A DNA stretch of 64,000 nucleotides from Bacteroidota bacterium (GTDB taxonomy: Bacteria > Bacteroidota > Bacteroidia > Chitinophagales > Chitinophagaceae), in contig JAEZEI010000021.1 in assembly GCA_023417815.1 (NCBI GenBank), positions 124,001 through 188,000 of the forward strand. Reading direction: 5' to 3'. This document shows positions 24,290 to 33,021 of this stretch, in pieces. Position 1 is the stretch's first letter. The number at the start of each line of letters is the position of its first letter. Under the pieces are notes generated by a model. That model had not been told where the DNA came from. It saw nothing but the letters and a program-made list of their open reading frames with translations, and ran no database searches. The translations under genes were made by a program, and so were the position numbers.

Positions 24290-24937
24290 ATGAACATTGA
24301 CTATCCTATTACCATTATGCTGATCGCAGCTAATGTCATCTTTTCTTTGATCGGATTCAGCAACAGGGCGATAATGGACAAGACCATTCTCTGGCCATAT
24401 TATATAAAAAGGAAAAATGAATGGTACCGGATGATCACATCCGGATTTCTTCACGCAGATTTCGTTCACCTCTTCTTTAATATGTTCACGCTGTATTTTT
24501 TCGGAAGGAACCTGGAATTATTATTTAACGAACTTGGGCTCGGAGGAAATATTGCATACCTGGGATTATATTTTGCATCGCTGGTAGTTTCAGATCTGCC
24601 AACCTACGCCAGGCAAAAAGACAACTATTATTATAAGGCACTGGGAGCTTCGGGTGCGGTGTCTGCAGTGGTTTTCGCCGCTATTGTTTTCGACCCCTGG
24701 AGCCCGATATATCTTTTTGGAGCTATCCAGATATCCGCACTGGTTTATGCAGTATTATTCATTTGGTATTGCATATATATGGCGAAGAAGGGAGAAGATA
24801 ATGTAAATCATGATGCCCATCTCTGGGGCGCGATCTTCGGAGCACTATGTACAATCGGAATAATTGCTGCACTCCGCCCGGAACTATTTGATTTTATAAT
24901 TGAGCAATTGAAACAGCCAAGCCTACTTGGGCATTAA
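24290..24937 (+). CDS. Rhomboid-family intramembrane serine protease
   Basis: The 215-residue protein has about six membrane segments. The active-site dyad is visible: S121 in GASGAVSA and H177 in DAHLWGAIFG. The oxyanion-helping H60-x3-N64 (HLFFN) and WYRMITSGFLHAD are also conserved. It should cleave single-pass membrane proteins in the bilayer; the substrate is unknown. The stop region overlaps tilS on the other strand by 15 bases. Confidence 0.93.
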   Translation: MNIDYPITIMLIAANVIFSLIGFSNRAIMDKTILWPYYIKRKNEWYRMITSGFLHADFVHLFFNMFTLYFFGRNLELLFNELGLGGNIAYLGLYFASLVVSDLPTYARQKDNYYYKALGASGAVSAVVFAAIVFDPWSPIYLFGAIQISALVYAVLFIWYCIYMAKKGEDNVNHDAHLWGAIFGALCTIGIIAALRPELFDFIIEQLKQPSLLGH

Positions 24938-26272
24938 TTCAATGCGCAATGTGTTTTGAGTTGCCGGGGAAACACGGAAGCGATGATCGGCGCGAAGACC
25001 CGGTAGCCAGATGATCCTCTTATCACTTTCCAGCACCCACTGCTGTTCTTTTTGCAGCACAGACATCTTTTTGTCGTTCATAAACCTGCTCACTTTCTTT
25101 TGCGCAGGCTTTCCTGATGGTTTCAATAAACCCAAGGGATAGAAATAATCGCCGGTCTTCCATTTACGCAACAGCAATGGAAATTCAATTTTGCCTGCAT
25201 CCAGCCATGCTACATCCTGGCCTTCATCCTGTATTCGACTTCCATCGTGCATTGATAATTTCAATTTTCCACCAGGAAATTCAATTTCAGCATCCTCCAT
25301 GGAAATATGAATGAAACCGGATTCTTCTGCCTTAACCCCGGCTATGATTAGCCATGCACGGTTACGGAACACCCTGTGAGTTTCAGACCGCACGAATTTT
25401 CCTGACTGGGACCTGGTAAGACTCAATACATTCTGAACCTGTCCATCAGAAAACCCGAATGGTTGAAGGATCTCGTAAAGCAAGGCTTCATGTCCGGGTA
25501 TGCTCAATAATTTTAGGACCGGAATGAAAAGTTCGTTTTCTTTTTTAAGGACCAGTTTGGCCAGTTGTCTTTCTACTGAAAATCGATAGAAATTCTCAAT
25601 ACTCCGAAACCTCCTCGTATTTTCGTTGAGATTGGAATGAACGTTCGGGTAGTATTCCTCAAGCCTTGGCAGGATCTCGTTCCGAAGGAAATTTCGTGTA
25701 TACTTTAAAGAAGCGTTTGATGCATCCTCGCGGTATTTTACATTATTAGCAATTGCGAAGGATTGCAGTTCCTCTTTGGAGAACATGGTGATGGGCCTGA
25801 TTATATTTCCTGAAATGCGTGGAATCCCATGCAAACCCGGCAGGCCTGTTCCTTTCAGGAAATTATGCAAAACTGTTTCTGCATTATCATTGGAATGATG
25901 TGCAGTAAACAGGTAGGAATACCCCTCGATCTTCATTACTTCTTCAAAAAATTCATACCGGAGCTTCCGCGCAGCCAACTGGATAGAGAGTTTATTTACG
26001 GTTGCATATTCCTCAGTGTTGAAATGTCTGCAATGAAAAGGAATACCAAGAAAAGAAGCTGTATCCCTGGCAAGAGCTTCATCCAGGTCACTTTCCTCTC
26101 CGCGCAATTGGAAATTGCAATGCACGATCCCGAGGTTTAATGATGCGTCGCGACATAACCTAAGCAGCACCATTGAATCAAGACCACCGCTCACAGCCAC
26201 CAGGACCCGCGCATTATTAAGCGGCAGAGAAAGTTCATCAAGTGAATTTTTAAATCGGGAATGAATATCCAT
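24923..26272 (-). CDS. tilS: tRNA(Ile)-lysidine synthase
   Basis: The 449-residue protein has the PP-loop ATP site SGGLDS (residues 28-33) and GIVHCNFQLRGEESDLDEA, AARKLRYEFFEEV, TAHHSNDNAETVLHNFLKGTG, plus the C-terminal TilS domains. It converts the wobble C34 of the AUA-reading tRNA-Ile to lysidine, an essential step. It follows a TPR gene by 2 bases (stop to start), so the two are co-translated. Confidence 0.96.
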   Translation of the reverse strand: MDIHSRFKNSLDELSLPLNNARVLVAVSGGLDSMVLLRLCRDASLNLGIVHCNFQLRGEESDLDEALARDTASFLGIPFHCRHFNTEEYATVNKLSIQLAARKLRYEFFEEVMKIEGYSYLFTAHHSNDNAETVLHNFLKGTGLPGLHGIPRISGNIIRPITMFSKEELQSFAIANNVKYREDASNASLKYTRNFLRNEILPRLEEYYPNVHSNLNENTRRFRSIENFYRFSVERQLAKLVLKKENELFIPVLKLLSIPGHEALLYEILQPFGFSDGQVQNVLSLTRSQSGKFVRSETHRVFRNRAWLIIAGVKAEESGFIHISMEDAEIEFPGGKLKLSMHDGSRIQDEGQDVAWLDAGKIEFPLLLRKWKTGDYFYPLGLLKPSGKPAQKKVSRFMNDKKMSVLQKEQQWVLESDKRIIWLPGLRADHRFRVSPATQNTLRIELMPK

Positions 26273-26274
26273 GA

Positions 26275-26586
26275 TCAGTAAACAAGGTCTTCGTATGCTG
26301 AGCGCAGTTCATTATAAGAATGATCATCTCCTGCTTTTTTACTCATCTCCATTCCCTTTTCATAAACCATGATGGCTGATTCCTGGTTCCCGCTGCGCTC
26401 ATGAAGTTTGGCAAGATGATAATAACTTCCTATATATTCCGGATTTGCCGAAAGAATACGCTCGAAAAATTCCCGGGCCTTTTCATCCTGCCCCAGTTTA
26501 ATGAATTCCAACGCCAGGGCATGCTGGATAAAGCTGTCACCCGGCATCTTTTCAAGCATTTCCTGCAGTTTTTCAATTCTGTTCAT
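26275..26586 (-). CDS. Small tetratricopeptide-repeat protein
   Basis: The 103 residues contain about two TPR units (HALALEFIKLGQDEKAREFFERILSANPEYIGSYYHLAKLHERSGN) and a third incomplete helix pair. There is no signal or membrane segment. It is placed 2 bases ahead of tilS in an operon, probably a scaffold or adaptor. Function unknown. Confidence 0.8.
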   Translation of the reverse strand: MNRIEKLQEMLEKMPGDSFIQHALALEFIKLGQDEKAREFFERILSANPEYIGSYYHLAKLHERSGNQESAIMVYEKGMEMSKKAGDDHSYNELRSAYEDLVY

Positions 26587-26615
26587 TTACTCCTTCATTT
26601 TTATCGGCAAGCCAG

Positions 26616-26623
26616 TATATTTG
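26616..26623 (+). promoter_or_regulatory. -7 box TATATTTG before etfB
   Basis: It fits TAnnTTTG, in the gap between the divergent TPR and etfB genes, 66 bases before the etfB start. No good -33 TTTG is seen. Confidence 0.4.
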
Positions 26624-26689
26624 CAATTGTTTGCACATAGTTGCATAAACAACTTTTTAATTCATTACAAACGCAGGAAAAAACCAGTT

Positions 26690-27433
26690 ATGAAGATATT
26701 AGTTTGTATCAGTAAAACGCCCGATACCACGGCAAAAATAGCCTTCACGGATAACAATACGAAATTTGCGACCGACGGGGTTCAATGGATCATTAACCCT
26801 TACGATGAATGGTATTCTTTGGTAAGAGCAATAGAGATCAAAGAGGCTGACCCTTCTACTGTGATCCATTTATTAAATGTTGGCGTTGCAGACAGCGATG
26901 CGATTATACGTAAAGCGCTGGCCCTTGGAGGTGATGAAGCTATCCGTGTAAATACAGACAGCAACGACAGCTTTGTAATTGCATCACAGATCGCAAATGT
27001 TGCAAAGGAAGGTGGATACGATCTCATTTTCACAGGTAAGGAAACCATTGATTACAACAGTTCGTCGATCGGTGGAATGGTAGCAGAACTGCTCGACCTG
27101 CCCTATATCAGCCATGCAACAAAATTCAACCTGGAAGGAAATGAGGTTGTAGTGGAAAGAGAAATTGAAGGAGGTGAAGAAACCAACAAGGTTGCTCTTC
27201 CTGCTGTAGTGAGTTGTCAGAAAGGAGTTGCTGAGCAGCGCATTCCAAATATGAAAGGAATTATGGGTGCGCGTTCAAAACCTTTAAAAGTTGTAGAACC
27301 AGTTGCTGCAAATCCCTATACTTCAATATCATCATTTGAACTTCCTCCTGCTAAGGCCGGCGTAAAACTTGTACCTGCAGACAATCCGGAAGAACTGGTG
27401 AGGTTACTTCACGAAGAGGCTAGAGTTATCTAA
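26690..27433 (+). CDS. etfB: Electron transfer flavoprotein beta subunit
   Basis: The ATG at 26690 (MKILVCISKTPDTTAKI) starts a 247-residue protein; the frame runs open further upstream, into the TPR gene, so the later start is correct. It carries the EtfB features: AIRKALALGGDEA-like IIRKALALGGDEAIRV, IFTGKETIDYNSSSIGGMVAELL and LPAVVSCQKGVAEQRIPNMKGIM. With EtfA it accepts electrons from acyl-CoA dehydrogenases (one is encoded at 33022). etfA follows after 27 bases. Confidence 0.96.
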   Translation: MKILVCISKTPDTTAKIAFTDNNTKFATDGVQWIINPYDEWYSLVRAIEIKEADPSTVIHLLNVGVADSDAIIRKALALGGDEAIRVNTDSNDSFVIASQIANVAKEGGYDLIFTGKETIDYNSSSIGGMVAELLDLPYISHATKFNLEGNEVVVEREIEGGEETNKVALPAVVSCQKGVAEQRIPNMKGIMGARSKPLKVVEPVAANPYTSISSFELPPAKAGVKLVPADNPEELVRLLHEEARVI

Positions 27434-27460
27434 TAAATCATTCAAATCAAACCAAGCATA

Positions 27461-28423
27461 ATGATCTTAGTATTCATAGACCACAGTGATGGTCAAATAA
27501 AAAAATCTTCCTTTGAAGCAGCTGCGTACGGAGCTGCAATTGCAAAAACTGCCGGAGATAAAGCAGAGGCACTTGTATTTGAAAATGTATCTGAAGACCT
27601 TTCAGCACTTGGAAAATATGGGATAACAAAAGTTCACCAGGTTTCCAGCCCGGACCTTACAATTATGGATGCCCAGGTTTATGCAAAAGCTATTGCTGAA
27701 GCTGTAGAAAAGACAGGAGCAGGCATTATTATTTTCAGTAACAATACCACCGCTAAAGCTGTTGCTCCAAGGTTAAGTGTTCGATTGCAGGCTGGTCTTG
27801 TAACAGGTGCCGTAGCGCTCCCAGACCTTTCTAATGGATTTACCGTTCGGAAATCTGTATTTAGCGGAAAAGCATTCGCAAATGTTACCATCAATACTCC
27901 AAAAAAAATCGTAGCGCTTAATCCTAATTCCTACAGGGCACAGCCTGAAAATGGATCAGCAGAAGTTGCAGCTCTTGAGATCAGCGTGGATAAACCAAAA
28001 GTTCAAGTAACCGGCACAAATAAAGTTACCGGTGAGATCCCTTTAAGTGAAGCAGGAATCGTGGTAAGCGGAGGCCGCGGATTAAAAGGACCGGAGAACT
28101 GGGGACTTGTTACAGAATTGGCAGAACTGCTTGGAGCAGCCACTGCATGCAGCAGACCCGTAGCAGATATTCACTGGAGACCTCACCATGAACATGTAGG
28201 TCAGACTGGCCTGGCAATTGCACCTAATCTATATATCGCACTGGGAATAAGCGGGGCAATTCAGCACTTAGCTGGTGTGAACCGAAGTAAGACCATTGTA
28301 GTTATAAATAAAGATCCGGAAGCGCCTTTCTTTAAAGCAGCAGATTATGGTATTGTAGGGGATGTTTTTGAAGTGGTTCCTAAAATAATCGATGCAGTGA
28401 AGAAACTTAAAGGGGTTGCATAG
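27461..28423 (+). CDS. etfA: Electron transfer flavoprotein alpha subunit
   Basis: The 320-residue protein has an N-terminal alpha-domain and the C-terminal FAD domain: VVSGGRGLKGPENWGLVTELAELLGAATACSRPVAD, HVGQTGLAIAPNLYIALGISGAIQHLAG and IVVINKDPEAPFFKAADYGIVGD. It forms the FAD-binding half of the ETF dimer. A terminator hairpin follows. Confidence 0.96.
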   Translation: MILVFIDHSDGQIKKSSFEAAAYGAAIAKTAGDKAEALVFENVSEDLSALGKYGITKVHQVSSPDLTIMDAQVYAKAIAEAVEKTGAGIIIFSNNTTAKAVAPRLSVRLQAGLVTGAVALPDLSNGFTVRKSVFSGKAFANVTINTPKKIVALNPNSYRAQPENGSAEVAALEISVDKPKVQVTGTNKVTGEIPLSEAGIVVSGGRGLKGPENWGLVTELAELLGAATACSRPVADIHWRPHHEHVGQTGLAIAPNLYIALGISGAIQHLAGVNRSKTIVVINKDPEAPFFKAADYGIVGDVFEVVPKIIDAVKKLKGVA

Positions 28424-28449
28424 TATTTGCTTATATTCATATCATATTC

Positions 28450-28485
28450 AAAGCCTTTCAGCACCAGAAAGGCTTTAATTTTTAT
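28450..28485 (+). terminator. Intrinsic terminator of etfBA
   Basis: AAAGCCTTTC pairs with GAAAGGCTTT around AGCACCA, followed by a T-rich tail (AATTTTTAT). The -7 box of the next gene overlaps the tail. Confidence 0.75.
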
Positions 28486-28490
28486 ATTTG
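28483..28490 (+). promoter_or_regulatory. -7 box TATATTTG before the bifunctional nuclease
   Basis: It fits TAnnTTTG, 21 bases before the ATG at 28512. It directly follows the etfA terminator, so the next gene starts its own transcript. Confidence 0.5.
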
Positions 28491-28511
28491 CAAGAAATTT
28501 TTCAGCCAGGC

Positions 28512-29096
28512 ATGAAAAAGATAGAACTGGAAATTGTGGCGCTTTCTCACAGCATTACTCAAACTCATTCTTATGCGGTTGTATTGGGTGAGATAAATGG
28601 CCTCAGGAGGTTACCGATCGTTATCGGCGGATTCGAAGCCCAGGCGATTGCAGTGGCACTTGAAAGAATGACACCCAGCCGGCCCCTCACTCATGACCTC
28701 ATGAAAAATTTCATGCTCGCTTTCAATGTTGAACTGCATGAGATCGTTATAAATGACCTCCAGGAAGGAATTTTCTTTTCTAAACTGGTTTGCAGTTCTG
28801 CAAATGATACCGTTGAAATAGATTCCCGGACATCAGATGCCCTCGCTCTTGCCGTTCGCTTCGGGTGCCCTATATATACATATGACACCATCCTTCAGCA
28901 GGCAGGGGTTCATATGGAGGAAGAATCGGCCAAAAAACAGGAGGAAGGCCAGGTTAGTTCAACTTCTTCTTCAGAGAATTTAAAATCCCTTAGTCTGGAT
29001 GAACTTAATACCCTGCTTAACGAGGTATTAGAACATGAGGACTACATACGCGCAATCGCTATACGCGATGAGATCAAGGCCCGTGAGAAAAAATAA
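28512..29096 (+). CDS. Bifunctional nuclease family protein with UVR tail
   Basis: The ATG at 28512 (MKKIELEIVALS) is chosen over a TTG eight codons upstream. The 194-residue protein has the BFN (DUF151) domain: LPIVIGGFEAQAIAVALE, RPLTHDLMKNF, ISRTSDALALAV-like DSRTSDALALAVRFGCPIY. A C-terminal UVR/UvrB-UvrC-like helix pair (DELNTLLNEVLEHEDYIRAIAIRDEIK) follows. Family members are DNA/RNA nucleases or scaffold-like proteins; the tail suggests contact with UvrA/B-like partners or McsA-like regulators. Confidence 0.9.
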   Translation: MKKIELEIVALSHSITQTHSYAVVLGEINGLRRLPIVIGGFEAQAIAVALERMTPSRPLTHDLMKNFMLAFNVELHEIVINDLQEGIFFSKLVCSSANDTVEIDSRTSDALALAVRFGCPIYTYDTILQQAGVHMEEESAKKQEEGQVSSTSSSENLKSLSLDELNTLLNEVLEHEDYIRAIAIRDEIKAREKK

Positions 29097-29107
29097 CTGC
29101 GGAACCA

Positions 29108-29905
29108 ATGGTCGTCTTCCCAAATTGCAAGATCAATATCGGGCTTCGGGTCACGGGCAAGCGCCCCGATGGATTCCACGATCTTGAAACTATCTTCTAT
29201 CCTGTTCCCCTATTCGATGTACTGGAGGCTGTGCCTTCCAACCAGGATTCTTTTTCCCAGTCGGGCATTATCATTCCCGGTGATGATAATATATGCGTAC
29301 AGGCGCGGGATCTTTTCAGAAAAAATTACGACACACCGCCACTCAGCATTCACCTTCATAAAACAATACCTGCTGGCGCAGGTTTGGGAGGAGGTTCCTC
29401 TGACGGAGCCTTCATGCTCAAACTTCTTTCTTCCTTCGCAGCGTCCAGGCCCACAGATGAAATTCTTAAGAAAATGGCTTTGCAACTTGGAAGTGACTGC
29501 CCGTTCTTCCTGGAAAATAAACCTGCGTATGCTACCGGCCGAGGTGAGAATTTGAACGCGATCAATCTTGACCTGGCCGGGTATTATCTCGTAATTGTCA
29601 ACCCCGGCATACATATTTCTACCCGTGAAGCATTTACCGGACTGGAAACTTACAGCGAATCCGGAAGTCTTTCACAAACTACAACCACTAAGGTTGCTGA
29701 CTGGAAAGAAGTCATCATTAACGATTTCGAAAAAACAGTCTTCAGGCGTTATCCTGAATTAATGGAAATTAAAAGAACGCTGTATGATGCCGGGGCTGAT
29801 TATGCATCTATGACCGGGACCGGGAGTACGATCTTTGGGCTTTTCAGGTTTGAGCACCGCCCAACCTTTCCAGAGCCATGGTTTGTGAAAACATTGAAAT
29901 TATAG
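29108..29905 (+). CDS. ispE: 4-diphosphocytidyl-2-C-methyl-D-erythritol kinase
   Basis: The 265-residue GHMP kinase has the N-terminal site CKINIGLRVTGKRPDGFHDLETIFYPV, the ATP loop PAGAGLGGGSSDGAF and a C-terminal MTGTGSTIFGLF. It phosphorylates CDP-methylerythritol in the MEP isoprenoid pathway in the cytoplasm. It follows the nuclease gene by 11 bases and is probably co-transcribed. Confidence 0.96.
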   Translation: MVVFPNCKINIGLRVTGKRPDGFHDLETIFYPVPLFDVLEAVPSNQDSFSQSGIIIPGDDNICVQARDLFRKNYDTPPLSIHLHKTIPAGAGLGGGSSDGAFMLKLLSSFAASRPTDEILKKMALQLGSDCPFFLENKPAYATGRGENLNAINLDLAGYYLVIVNPGIHISTREAFTGLETYSESGSLSQTTTTKVADWKEVIINDFEKTVFRRYPELMEIKRTLYDAGADYASMTGTGSTIFGLFRFEHRPTFPEPWFVKTLKL

Positions 29906-30051
29906 AATTACGTACATTTGCATTATCAGGTATTCAGCTTTCATATCGATCCTTTCTGAGAATCTCGACCTGCTCAATCATCGAGGACGCTAATTGATTT
30001 GCCCGTATTCACGGGATGCTCTGTTATTTCAAAAATTTTAATTTTTTACAA

Positions 30052-31287
30052 ATGAATTCAACAATAAAGGATGTTTCATCCAGGTCACAATATTTTATAG
30101 AACTCGAAGAAAAACACGGCGCTCATAATTATCATCCGTTACCCGTAGTATTAGAACGGGGGGAAGGAGTTTACGTGTGGGATGTAGATGGTAAAAAATA
30201 TTTTGATTTTCTAAGCGGTTATTCTGCGGTGAACCAGGGACATTGTCATCCGCGGATCGTTAAAGCGTTGACTGAGCAGGCTTCTAAGCTCACGCTTACT
30301 TCACGGGCGTTCCACAGTAACCTGCTGGGAGAATATGAAAAGTTCATCACAGGATATTTCGGTTATGATAAGGTTTTACCTGTGAATTCAGGAGTAGAAG
30401 CTGTTGAAACAGCGATCAAGCTCACGCGTAAATGGGGTTATAAAAAGAAAGGCATAGCAGAAGGAAAAGCAAAGATCATAGTATGTTCCTCAAATTTTCA
30501 TGGAAGAACTGTTACTGTTGTTTCCTTCAGTACAGATCCTACTGCAACTAATGAATTTGGCCCGTTTACTCCCGGTTTCGAAGTCATTCCGTATAATGAC
30601 CTTAATGCATTGGAAAATGCTTTACAAGATAAAGAGGTTGCAGGATTTCTTTTTGAACCTGTGCAGGGAGAAGCCGGGGTTATGGTTCCGGAAAATGGAT
30701 ATTATAAAGGAATAAGGGAGTTGTGTTCGAAATACAATGTGCTTATGATCGCAGACGAGATACAGACAGGGCTGTGCAGAACAGGAAAAAGACTTGCCTG
30801 CGATCATGAGAATGTTAGACCTGATATGATCATCCTCGGAAAAGCACTGAGTGGCGGGATGCTGCCAGTTAGTGCAGTACTTGCAGATGATGAAATTATG
30901 CTTTGCATTGCTCCCGGGGAACATGGAAGTACTTATGGCGGCAACCCCCTGGCCTGCAGCGTAGCAATTGAATCGCTTAAGGTGCTTGAAGACGAAAAGA
31001 TGGCTGAAAATGCTGAGAAGATGGGAAAGATCTTCCGTGAAAATCTTGAAAAGATCGACTCCCCTCACCTGAAAGCTGTAAGGGGGCGCGGGTTACTGAA
31101 CGCAATTGTGATCGACCACCCCGATGAGAATGCTGCATGGAAGTTATGTCTTGAATTACGCGATAATGGCCTTCTTGCAAAACCGACCCATGGTGACAAG
31201 ATCAGGTTTGCACCGCCCCTGGTAATCACAGAAAGAGAAATTCTGGAAGCAGTGGAAATAATCAAAAGCAGCCTTGACTGCCTCTGA
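30052..31287 (+). CDS. rocD: Ornithine--oxo-acid aminotransferase
   Basis: The ATG at 30052 (MNSTIKDVSSRSQYFIELEEKHGAHNYHPLPVV) gives 411 residues. The class III aminotransferase marks are clear: VWDVDGKKYFDFLSGYSAVNQGH, PVNSGVEAVETAIKL, FEPVQGEAGV, IADEIQTGLCRTG, PLP Lys in IILGKALSGG. It interconverts ornithine and glutamate semialdehyde. An inverted repeat (CCCGT-ATTC-ACGGG at 30002-30015) lies just upstream. Confidence 0.95.
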   Translation: MNSTIKDVSSRSQYFIELEEKHGAHNYHPLPVVLERGEGVYVWDVDGKKYFDFLSGYSAVNQGHCHPRIVKALTEQASKLTLTSRAFHSNLLGEYEKFITGYFGYDKVLPVNSGVEAVETAIKLTRKWGYKKKGIAEGKAKIIVCSSNFHGRTVTVVSFSTDPTATNEFGPFTPGFEVIPYNDLNALENALQDKEVAGFLFEPVQGEAGVMVPENGYYKGIRELCSKYNVLMIADEIQTGLCRTGKRLACDHENVRPDMIILGKALSGGMLPVSAVLADDEIMLCIAPGEHGSTYGGNPLACSVAIESLKVLEDEKMAENAEKMGKIFRENLEKIDSPHLKAVRGRGLLNAIVIDHPDENAAWKLCLELRDNGLLAKPTHGDKIRFAPPLVITEREILEAVEIIKSSLDCL

Positions 31288-31310
31288 ACATATTTGGTTA
31301 TTTTCGGGCA

Positions 31311-31907
31311 ATGAGCAGCCGGAATACAGCCAGGTCATTTAATACAGGACTTCCCCTTTCCGGATTTGCAGATGGAATGATCATTTCGTTTGGGTTATCT
31401 GCTGCACTTGCCATTAATAATATATCCCGCTCAACTCATTTGACAATTGTTCTCCTCGCAAGCCTGGGAGGAATGATCTTGTTGGGCATTGCAACATACC
31501 TGTCCGGGAGAGATAAAGGCTATGACCACAGCCATCATCACGACCTGTTCGTTAAACTGGGCCTGGATGAAAACGAAATTATGGAAGCATCTGCAGGACT
31601 GGACCAGGAGCATAAAGAGTTCGAAGGTGTTTATTCGGATTCGCAGGAACCATGCGGAAAGACGGGATTCCTGACTGCCGTTTCATTCTTTACCGGGTAT
31701 ATTCTTGCCAGCCTTCCATTCCTTTTGATCAGTGATTTTCCTGTCGCAATGGCTGTATCCTTTTCAATTACACCACTGATCCTTTTTTCGGCAGGGTACA
31801 TACGGAACAGGGTGCCGGGAAAAGATCCTCTAGCAGGGGGATTACGTTATATGTTTCTTGGCCTTTTTGTAGCAGCGGCATTTTGCTGGATATCCTGGAT
31901 CTTTTGA
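31311..31907 (+). CDS. VIT1/CCC1-like membrane protein
   Basis: The 198-residue protein opens with LSGFADGMIISFGLSAAL, close to the VIT1/CCC1 metal-transporter signature, and has about five membrane segments. The cytosolic loop is rich in His and Glu (HSHHHDLFVKLGLDENEIMEASAGLDQEH), as in iron/manganese transporters of this family. The assignment to Fe/Mn transport is by family. Its 3' end overlaps the CDF transporter gene by 61 bases on the other strand. Confidence 0.7.
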   Translation: MSSRNTARSFNTGLPLSGFADGMIISFGLSAALAINNISRSTHLTIVLLASLGGMILLGIATYLSGRDKGYDHSHHHDLFVKLGLDENEIMEASAGLDQEHKEFEGVYSDSQEPCGKTGFLTAVSFFTGYILASLPFLLISDFPVAMAVSFSITPLILFSAGYIRNRVPGKDPLAGGLRYMFLGLFVAAAFCWISWIF

Positions 31908-32941
31908 GAAGTGGTAAGCTGATGTTTATTATTCTGGGAAATATTCTCAAGCGTCCATGTTATTTTCTTCTGGAACGCATGCTGCCGGACAGTGCATTCA
32001 AATTTATCACAGATGGGACAGGAGAATTCCAGGCAACCATCTGAATGCACAAATAATTCCACCGATTCACCATAGTGCCGCCTCACAAGGCTTGAAAGAT
32101 CATCCACTTCCCTGTGCGCTTCATGAACATTAAAATACCACGGTACAGTTAGGTGGCAATCAATATGAAGCGTCGGTCCATATTTTATGACTCTCAGATT
32201 ATGAAGATCGATCCAGTTCACGGTCCTGTTCTTCTGAAGCATTGCCACAATCTTCCTGATAAGTACTTCGTCTGCCTCATCCATTATTCCGGCAATGGAT
32301 TTTCTAATGATCCTGTACCCGGTTACGATTATCACCAATGCGAAAGTGATCGCGATAACGCTGTCGATCCATTTCCAGCCTGTTACAAATAATAAAATAA
32401 GGCCTATAACCAAGCCGGCGGAGGTGTATGTATCTGAACGAAGATGTTTACCGCTTGCAATAAGAGCAAGAGAATCATTCCGGCTTCCTATCCGGATGCA
32501 AATTGTTCCTGCCACAAAATTGATGATGGCGCTTATTGCGATCAGCAAAATACCCAGGTCAAGTTGCTGAATGCTTCTGGGTTCAAAAAATGCATAAACA
32601 CCTTCATAGATGATGAAAAGCCCTGCAACAAAGATCAAAGTACCTTCAATGGCCGCTGAAATGAATTCGATCTTGCCATGACCATAGGGATGATCTGTGT
32701 CCCTGGGGCGGGCGGAAACGTGTAAACTATAAAGTCCGAAGAAGCCGGCAGCAACATTCACAGTACTTTCCAGGGCATCTGTAAGAATTGCCACTGAATT
32801 TGTAAGAAACCACGCGATCACTTTTGCCAGGAACAGAATTACCGATATCAATACAATAATTCGCTGGAGACGTATATTCTGACGGGCGGGTTCCAAATGG
32901 CGGATTTGAAACAAATATATCGACAAACTGCTGCAGGGCAT
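31847..32941 (-). CDS. Cation diffusion facilitator transporter with Cys-rich tail
   Basis: The 364-residue protein has six membrane segments. The metal site is visible as ALTDALEST-like LTDALESTVN in helix 2 and the second DALE-type half KHLRSDTYTSAGLV in helix 5, with HPYGHGKIEF after the first pair. It exports divalent metals (Zn, Fe or Mn) by proton exchange. The C-terminal domain carries an added Cys/His cluster (CLEFSCPICDKFECTVRQHAF), about residues 308-328. It lies convergent to a VIT-like protein. Confidence 0.93.
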   Translation of the reverse strand: MPCSSLSIYLFQIRHLEPARQNIRLQRIIVLISVILFLAKVIAWFLTNSVAILTDALESTVNVAAGFFGLYSLHVSARPRDTDHPYGHGKIEFISAAIEGTLIFVAGLFIIYEGVYAFFEPRSIQQLDLGILLIAISAIINFVAGTICIRIGSRNDSLALIASGKHLRSDTYTSAGLVIGLILLFVTGWKWIDSVIAITFALVIIVTGYRIIRKSIAGIMDEADEVLIRKIVAMLQKNRTVNWIDLHNLRVIKYGPTLHIDCHLTVPWYFNVHEAHREVDDLSSLVRRHYGESVELFVHSDGCLEFSCPICDKFECTVRQHAFQKKITWTLENISQNNKHQLTTSQKIQDIQQNAAATKRPRNI

Positions 32942-32971
32942 AGTTCACCGGGTAAAATAATCTCCGTTAAG

Positions 32972-33003
32972 ATTGGATTAAGGCTCAGCAACGCTTATTT
33001 TTG
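32972..33003 (+). promoter_or_regulatory. Promoter of the acyl-CoA dehydrogenase gene
   Basis: ATTG (32972-32975), 20 bases, then TATTTTTG (32996-33003): close to the Bacteroidota TTTG-N19-21-TAnnTTTG model. The predicted start is about 12 bases before the ATG. Confidence 0.5.
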
Positions 33004-33021
33004 CCCCTCTAAAAAATTCCT

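Noticed and set aside
26501..26689. Upstream extension of etfB
   Set aside because: It reads through the antisense TPR gene; EtfB homologues begin MKILVC, as at 26690.
30002..30015. CCCGT-ATTC-ACGGG dyad before rocD as a third copy of the CCGTA operator
   Set aside because: The spacing of the CCGT/ACGG halves is 4, not 6, and no TAnnTTTG box lies at the right distance. It is a different inverted repeat.
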